Source: Streptomyces aurantiacus
GTDB lineage: Bacteria; Actinomycetota; Actinomycetes; Streptomycetales; Streptomycetaceae
Assembly (NCBI RefSeq): GCF_027107535.1
Contig: NZ_CP114283.1
Location: forward strand, 3,162,001 to 3,226,000
Length of the DNA stretch: 64,000 nucleotides
Direction of reading: 5' to 3'
The number at the start of each line of letters is the position of its first letter. The first letter of the stretch is position 1. The translations under genes were made by a program, and so were the position numbers. Positions 59,585 through 64,000 of this stretch are shown here, piece by piece. A model generated the notes under the pieces. It saw only the letters and a program-made list of their open reading frames with translations. It did no database searches and was not told the DNA's origin.

Positions 59585-61141
59585 ATGACACCGACGACCT
59601 CAGCGGCCCGGATCCTCGAGCTGCGTGGCATCACCAAGTCCTACGGGTCCGTCACGGCCTGCGACGCCGTGGACCTCACCGTCGACGCCGGCGAGATCCA
59701 CGGTCTCCTGGGCGAGAACGGGGCGGGCAAGTCCAGTCTCATGAAGGTTCTGCTCGGACTGATCCGGCGCGACGCCGGCACCGTGCTGGTGCGCGGTGAA
59801 CAGGTCGCGCTGGACAGCCCGCAGGAGGCGGCCGAGCTGGGCATCGGCATGGTGCACCAGCACTTCAGCCTCATCAACGGGCTCACCGTGTGGGAGAACG
59901 TCGCACTCGGCGACACCGGCGCGGTGAACAAGCAGGCCATCTGCGCCGACATCGCCGAGGTCGCCGCGCGGTACGGGCTGCCGGTCGACCCCGAGGCGCG
60001 CGTCGACGCGCTCTCGGCGGGCGAGCGGCAGCGCGTCGAGGTGGTCAAGTGTCTGCGGCGCAACCCTCAGATCCTGATCCTCGACGAGCCCACCTCGGTG
60101 CTGACCCAGGCCGAGTCGCAGGAGCTGTTCGCCGTGCTCGGCCGGGTGGTGCAGGAGGAGGGCCGCGCCGTCATCCTCATCAGCCACAAGCTCGCCGAGA
60201 TCGTGCAGGCCACGGACCGGGTGACGGTCCTGCGCAAGGGCGCTGTCGCCTTCCGGGCGGTCACCGCCGAGACCACCGCGCCGGAACTGGCCCGCCAGAT
60301 GGTGGGCCGTGACGTGTCGCTGCACGAGGAGGGAGCCGCCCTCGGCCTGCTGCCGGTCGACACGACCCGCACGGGCCGGGGCGGGGCCCACGACCGGCCC
60401 CCGCCCGTCCTGAGCCTGGCCGGGCTCACCGTCGAAAAGGGCGGGGTGAAGGTTCTTCAAGGAGTCGACCTGACCGTGGGCGAGGGCGAGATCTGCGCCC
60501 TCTACGGCGTCGAGGGCAGCGGCCAGGCGACGCTCGGCGAAGTCCTCGCCGGGCTGGTCCCGCCGACCACCGGCACCATCGAGGTCGCCGGCCGCAGGGT
60601 CGACGTGACCCGGCCCGGCGCGCTCGGAAAGGCCGGTCTCGGCATCGTGCCGGAGGACCGGCATCAAAGCGGCGTCGTCCTCGACATGAGTGTCACCGAA
60701 AACCTGACGATGAAGTCGCTCGACAAACTCAGCGGCCGGTTCCTGCTGCGCCGGAGCGCGATGCACGCCGAGGCCCGTCGCCTCGCGGACGAGTTCAACA
60801 TCAGCGCGCCCTCGCTCGACGCGCCGCTGCGCAGCCTCTCCGGAGGCAACCAGCAGCGCGTCGTACTCGCCCGGGAACTGTCAGGTCACACCAGCGTCCT
60901 GGTGGCCGCGCAGCCCACCCACGGGCTGGACGTCGGCGCCATCGAGGACATGTACGCCCGGCTGCGCGGGGCGGCCGCGGACGGCGTCGGAGTGCTGCTC
61001 ATCTCCACCGAACTCGAGGAAGTCATGGCCCTTGCAACCTGGATCGCGGTGATCTCGTCCGGGCGGATCACCGGAGCCCTCCCCGTCTCGGAGGCGACTC
61101 CCGAGCGACTGGGCATGCTGGTCGGCGGTGAGGCCGCATGA
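59585..61141 (+). CDS. ABC transporter ATP-binding protein with two ABC domains
   Basis: A 518-residue double ATPase of the nucleoside/BMP importer kind. Domain 1 has Walker A GENGAGKSS (about 42-50), signature LSAGERQRVEV and Walker B ILILDEPTSVL. Domain 2 (about 275-518) has GVEGSGQAT in place of Walker A (no Lys), signature LSGGNQQRVVLAREL and AAQPTHGLD in place of Walker B (no Glu). Such a degenerate second domain is normal for this family. The ATG overlaps a GAGATTCACACGCG leader, and the permease gene overlaps its stop by four bases. Confidence 0.95.
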   Translation: MTPTTSAARILELRGITKSYGSVTACDAVDLTVDAGEIHGLLGENGAGKSSLMKVLLGLIRRDAGTVLVRGEQVALDSPQEAAELGIGMVHQHFSLINGLTVWENVALGDTGAVNKQAICADIAEVAARYGLPVDPEARVDALSAGERQRVEVVKCLRRNPQILILDEPTSVLTQAESQELFAVLGRVVQEEGRAVILISHKLAEIVQATDRVTVLRKGAVAFRAVTAETTAPELARQMVGRDVSLHEEGAALGLLPVDTTRTGRGGAHDRPPPVLSLAGLTVEKGGVKVLQGVDLTVGEGEICALYGVEGSGQATLGEVLAGLVPPTTGTIEVAGRRVDVTRPGALGKAGLGIVPEDRHQSGVVLDMSVTENLTMKSLDKLSGRFLLRRSAMHAEARRLADEFNISAPSLDAPLRSLSGGNQQRVVLARELSGHTSVLVAAQPTHGLDVGAIEDMYARLRGAAADGVGVLLISTELEEVMALATWIAVISSGRITGALPVSEATPERLGMLVGGEAA

Positions 61142-62316
61142 GTGCCGCCTCGCTGACGGACGGGGACGACCTCGCCCGGCGCTTCCTCGCCCGGCTTCGG
61201 CCCGGGCGCGACGGCTGGATGACGGCGGGCCTGACCGCCGTACTGGTCGCCGTCGCCGCGGGCGCCTCCGCGCTGCTGCTCGTACTGACCGGTGGCTCGC
61301 CTAGTGCTTCGGCGGACGCGATATGGACCGGAAGTCTGGCCGACGCGACGGGATGGACGACGACGCTCCTCAACACGGCGCCGTTGCTGCTGGTCGCGGT
61401 CGGTGCGTGCGTCTGCGCGTCGGCCGGCACGTTCAACATCGGCCAGGAGGGACAGGTCCTCATCGGCGGCCTGGTCGGAGCATGGGTCGGGCTGCGGCTG
61501 GCCGTGCCCGGCCCGACGCTGGTCGTCGTGGTGCTGGTCGCCGCGGCCGTCGGCGGTGGCGCCTGGGCCGCGCTCAGCGCGGTGATGCTCCGCCTGCGCG
61601 GCGTCAACGTCCCGGTGAGCACCCTGCTGATGACGTTCCTCGCCATCCAGCTCGTCACGTTCGCGGTCAGCACGCCGTGGCTGCAGGAGAGCGCGCAGGG
61701 CTCCTCGGGCATCACCGACGCGGCGTCCAACCCCCTGCCGGCAGGCGCCCGGCTCGGCGGCTTCGGGCAGTACCCGTCGGTGCAGTGGAACATCGGCCTG
61801 TTCATCGCCCTCGTCGCCGCTGTCGGTGTCGCCGTGGTCCTCACCCGCAGCCGGTGGGGCTTCAGGGTGCGCATGCTCGGACTGAACCCGCTGACCGCCA
61901 AGCACACCGGAGTGAGGGTGGCCGCGCTCGGCGGCTTCGCCCTGGCACTGTCCGGAGCCTTCGCGGGGCTGGCTGGCGGGCTGCTGCTGGTCAGCCCGGT
62001 CGGCACCAACCGCCTGCAGGCCGGGCTCTCGGACAACTTCGGCTGGGACGGTCTGCTCGTCGCGCTCGTCGCACGCAACCGGCCCCTGGTCGCGATCCCG
62101 GTGTCGCTGGTGTTCGCCGTACTGCGCGCGGGCGGCGATTTCCTCTCCGCCACGGGCGTGCCGTACTACCTCGTCGATGTCGTCAAAGCACTGCTGGTCC
62201 TCGCGTTCGTCGCGCCTCCCGTGCTCGTCGATCTTTTCCGCCGGCGTCGCGGTGCCACACCGCGGGCGACGCCCGGCCTGTCCGTAGTCCCGACCAAGGT
62301 GAAGGCAGCCGCGTGA
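61138..62316 (+). CDS. ABC transporter permease (BMP/nucleoside type), subunit 1
   Basis: A 392-residue permease with about ten hydrophobic segments, a long cytoplasmic N-terminus, and the family motif GTFNIGQEGQVLIGGLVGAWVG (about 98-119; consensus GxxNIGxEGxx). Further along are FRVRMLGLNPLTAKHTGV, the coupling-helix region contacting the ATPase. Its ATG overlaps the ATPase stop by four bases (ATGA), and the second permease overlaps its stop in the same way (GTGA). Confidence 0.94.
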   Translation: MSAASLTDGDDLARRFLARLRPGRDGWMTAGLTAVLVAVAAGASALLLVLTGGSPSASADAIWTGSLADATGWTTTLLNTAPLLLVAVGACVCASAGTFNIGQEGQVLIGGLVGAWVGLRLAVPGPTLVVVVLVAAAVGGGAWAALSAVMLRLRGVNVPVSTLLMTFLAIQLVTFAVSTPWLQESAQGSSGITDAASNPLPAGARLGGFGQYPSVQWNIGLFIALVAAVGVAVVLTRSRWGFRVRMLGLNPLTAKHTGVRVAALGGFALALSGAFAGLAGGLLLVSPVGTNRLQAGLSDNFGWDGLLVALVARNRPLVAIPVSLVFAVLRAGGDFLSATGVPYYLVDVVKALLVLAFVAPPVLVDLFRRRRGATPRATPGLSVVPTKVKAAA

Positions 62317-63227
62317 GCGTTCTGGACAGCACCACCACCATTCTCGCCAGCGGTGTCCGGCTGACCGTGCCTCTGGCGTTCGCCGCCTGCGGTGAGTACG
62401 TGGCCGAGCGCGCCGGCACGATGAACATCTCCGTCGAGGCGATGATGCTCGGCGCCGCGTTCACCTCGATCGCCACCGCGAGCGCGACCGGCAGCGCCAC
62501 CGCCGGCCTCGTGGCGGGCGTCGTGACGGGCCTCGTTCTCGGCTTCACGCACGGCAACCTCTCCCACCGGGCACAGATCAATACTTTCGTCGTCGGCCTG
62601 GTGCTGAACGCGCTGGTGCTCGGGCTGACGAGCTACCTGATCACGACGAACGAGTTCGTCTCGCACCAGGTAGACGTGTTGTCGATCCCGCTGCTGCAGG
62701 ACATCCCCCTCCTCGGCAAGCCGCTGTTCTCCGAACGCTGGCCGGCCTTCCTGCTGTTCGCGCTGGTGCCGCTCACCTGGTGGCTGGTGGAGCGTAGCCG
62801 CTGGGGCCTGGAACTGCGGGCGGTGGGGGAGAACCCTCAGGCCGCCGACGTCACGGGCATCAAGGTGAACATGCGGCGCCGGCAGGCTCTGCTGTGGGCC
62901 GGCGCTCTGGCCGGTCTCGGTGGCGCCTACCTCGCGGTCGGCGAGGTCGGATCGTTCAACCAGAACATGACCGCCGGGCGCGGATACCTCGTCATCGCCG
63001 CCGTGATCTTCGGGGCGTGGCGGCTCGGCCGGACCATGCTCGGCTGCCTGGTCTTCGGCCTCTCCGACGCGATGCGCCTGGCGCTCCCGGCACTCGGCGT
63101 CACCCTCAACGCCCAGCTGCTCGTCGCGGCCCCGTACCTCCTGGCGCTGCTGGCCATGCTCCTGTTCGCCACGCAACACCGGGAACCCGGCGCGCTCGGC
63201 CGTCCCTTCGAGCGTGGGTCGACGTGA
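62313..63227 (+). CDS. ABC transporter permease (BMP/nucleoside type), subunit 2
   Basis: A 304-residue permease with about nine hydrophobic segments. The motif GTMNISVEAMMLGAAFTSIA (about 30-49) and the coupling region WGLELRAVGENPQAADVTGI (about 166-185) match the second subunit of BMP importers. The GTG at 62313 overlaps the previous stop. A 20-bp-stem hairpin 16 bases after its stop ends the operon. Confidence 0.94.
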   Translation: MSVLDSTTTILASGVRLTVPLAFAACGEYVAERAGTMNISVEAMMLGAAFTSIATASATGSATAGLVAGVVTGLVLGFTHGNLSHRAQINTFVVGLVLNALVLGLTSYLITTNEFVSHQVDVLSIPLLQDIPLLGKPLFSERWPAFLLFALVPLTWWLVERSRWGLELRAVGENPQAADVTGIKVNMRRRQALLWAGALAGLGGAYLAVGEVGSFNQNMTAGRGYLVIAAVIFGAWRLGRTMLGCLVFGLSDAMRLALPALGVTLNAQLLVAAPYLLALLAMLLFATQHREPGALGRPFERGST

Positions 63228-63243
63228 CGGGCCAGGTCCGGCG

Positions 63244-63289
63244 ACGGCGGATGCCGGCCCCGCGAAGGCGCGGGGCCGGCATCCGCCGT
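63244..63289. terminator. 20-bp perfect stem, bidirectional terminator
   Basis: The arms at 63244-63263 and 63270-63289 are perfectly complementary over 20 bp, with the 6-nt loop GAAGGC. The element lies between the convergent importer operon and aldo/keto reductase gene, 16 and 18 bases from their stop codons. Confidence 0.85.
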
Positions 63290-63307
63290 GGGTGTGCGGC
63301 ACCGCCG

Positions 63308-64000
63308 TCAGCGTCGGCGCAGCGCCGCGGTCTCCAGCGCCGGCGGCGTGTGGCCGACGTCCAGCGGGTTGAGGACGCTGCCCGGCGCGACCAGCGCGTC
63401 GATCCTGTCCAGCGCCTCGGTCGACAAGGGCCGGTCCACCGCGGTGAGCTGCGACAGGAGCTGGTCGTGGGTGCGCGCGCCCATGACGGCCGAGGTGACA
63501 CCGGGATGGGCGAGCACGAAGCGCAGCGCCAGCTCGACGAGCGTGCAGCCCTCCTCGGCGGCCACGCGGACAAGCTCCTCGACGACGGCGAGCTTGCGCG
63601 TACGCACCTGCTCGTCGGCGAAGTCGAAGTGCTCGCTGTTGCGCAGCGCGCGCGAGTCTCCCGCCGGTTCGGCGCCGGCCCGGTACTTGCCCGTCAGCCA
63701 GCCGCCGTTGAGCGGGCTCCAGACCATGACGCCCATACGGTGCCGCTGCGCGGTGGGCAGGGCAGCGGCCTCCGCGTGCCGGGCGAGGAGCGAGTACGAC
63801 AACTGCTCCACGGTGAACCGCTCGCGGCCACCGCGCCGCGCCGCCCACTGGGCCTCCACGATCTCCTCGGCCGGGAAGCTCGACGAGCCGATCGCCCGTA
63901 CCTTGCCCGCCCGCACCAGGTCGCTGAGCGCCCCGAGGGTCTCCTCGACGTCGGTGTGGGGATCGGGACGGTGGACGAGGTACACGTCCAGGTGGTCCGT
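63308..64000 (-). CDS. aldo/keto reductase (5' end outside window)
   Basis: The frame stays open to the right edge, so the N-terminal part with the catalytic Asp-Tyr-Lys is missing and about 230 residues are visible. Seen are YLVHRPDPHTDVEETLGALSDLVRAGKVRAIGSS (beta strand 4-5 with HRPD), the YSLLARHAEA loop, VMVWSPLNGGWLTGKYRAG, and the NADPH-binding tail ELALRFVLAHPGVTSAVMGARTHDQL. It belongs to the AKR superfamily of NADPH-dependent carbonyl reductases. It is convergent with the importer operon. The substrate is unknown. Confidence 0.92.
   Translation of the reverse strand, partial: TDHLDVYLVHRPDPHTDVEETLGALSDLVRAGKVRAIGSSSFPAEEIVEAQWAARRGGRERFTVEQLSYSLLARHAEAAALPTAQRHRMGVMVWSPLNGGWLTGKYRAGAEPAGDSRALRNSEHFDFADEQVRTRKLAVVEELVRVAAEEGCTLVELALRFVLAHPGVTSAVMGARTHDQLLSQLTAVDRPLSTEALDRIDALVAPGSVLNPLDVGHTPPALETAALRRR

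Noticed and set aside
60490..60960. Broken second ATPase domain in the importer protein
   Set aside because: The missing Walker A Lys and Walker B Glu are normal for the second domain of sugar/nucleoside-type double ATPases, so this is not a defect.

Overview
The window is high-GC DNA with strong third-position G/C bias and dense, often overlapping genes with GTG or TTG starts. Several families are typical of Streptomyces or a close relative: DUF397 and XRE/DUF5753 pairs, GPP34, a Doc-like toxin with a ribbon-helix-helix partner, and a ydaO-type leader before an NlpC/P60 gene. No rRNA, tRNA, CRISPR array or intact insertion sequence was seen.

Bases 1-27000 look like ordinary chromosome. They hold an ABC-2 exporter end, mug and purB, a DUF4326 protein, an SGNH hydrolase, two coupled CNNM/CBS membrane proteins, GNAT and F420-type enzymes, and a MacB/FtsX-like ABC exporter. 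A toxin-antitoxin pair, a methyltransferase, a secreted lipase and a LuxR-type regulator lacking a P-loop follow. The biotin locus comes next (bioB-bioA-bioD divergent from bioF), then an XRE/DUF397/HATPase regulatory group, an NlpC/P60 hydrolase under a probable c-di-AMP riboswitch, and an extra clpP.

Bases 27000-46600 look like a reworked accessory region. They contain a frameshifted transposase end, a second toxin-antitoxin pair, a 5'-truncated alpha/beta hydrolase at a junction with another gene remnant, a haloacid dehalogenase pseudogene, a dihydrolipoyl dehydrogenase fragment, and a LysR gene whose start has been replaced by a remnant of another family. Between these lie four TetR regulators with enzymes for small reactive or carbon substrates: an Old Yellow Enzyme, propionyl-CoA synthetase, HSL-type and other alpha/beta hydrolases, a quinone-type oxidoreductase, an EthD-like double-barrel protein, an enoyl-CoA hydratase homologue and an SDR. 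Several TetR genes sit beside clear palindromes that are candidate operators.

Bases 46657-63227 look like one catabolic locus: an acetamidase/formamidase, a TSUP permease, a self-sufficient cytochrome P450 fused to a phthalate-dioxygenase-type reductase, a zinc alcohol dehydrogenase, an aldehyde dehydrogenase, a PucR-family regulator, a second dehydrogenase, an ATZ/TRZ-type amidohydrolase, a flavin reductase-like protein and a complete BMP-type ABC importer. My inference is uptake of a nucleoside- or heterocycle-like nitrogen compound, oxidative dealkylation, oxidation of the released alcohol or aldehyde, and hydrolytic deamination or amide cleavage. The substrate cannot be read from the sequence. 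A 20-bp-stem terminator closes the locus, and a partial aldo/keto reductase runs off the right edge.
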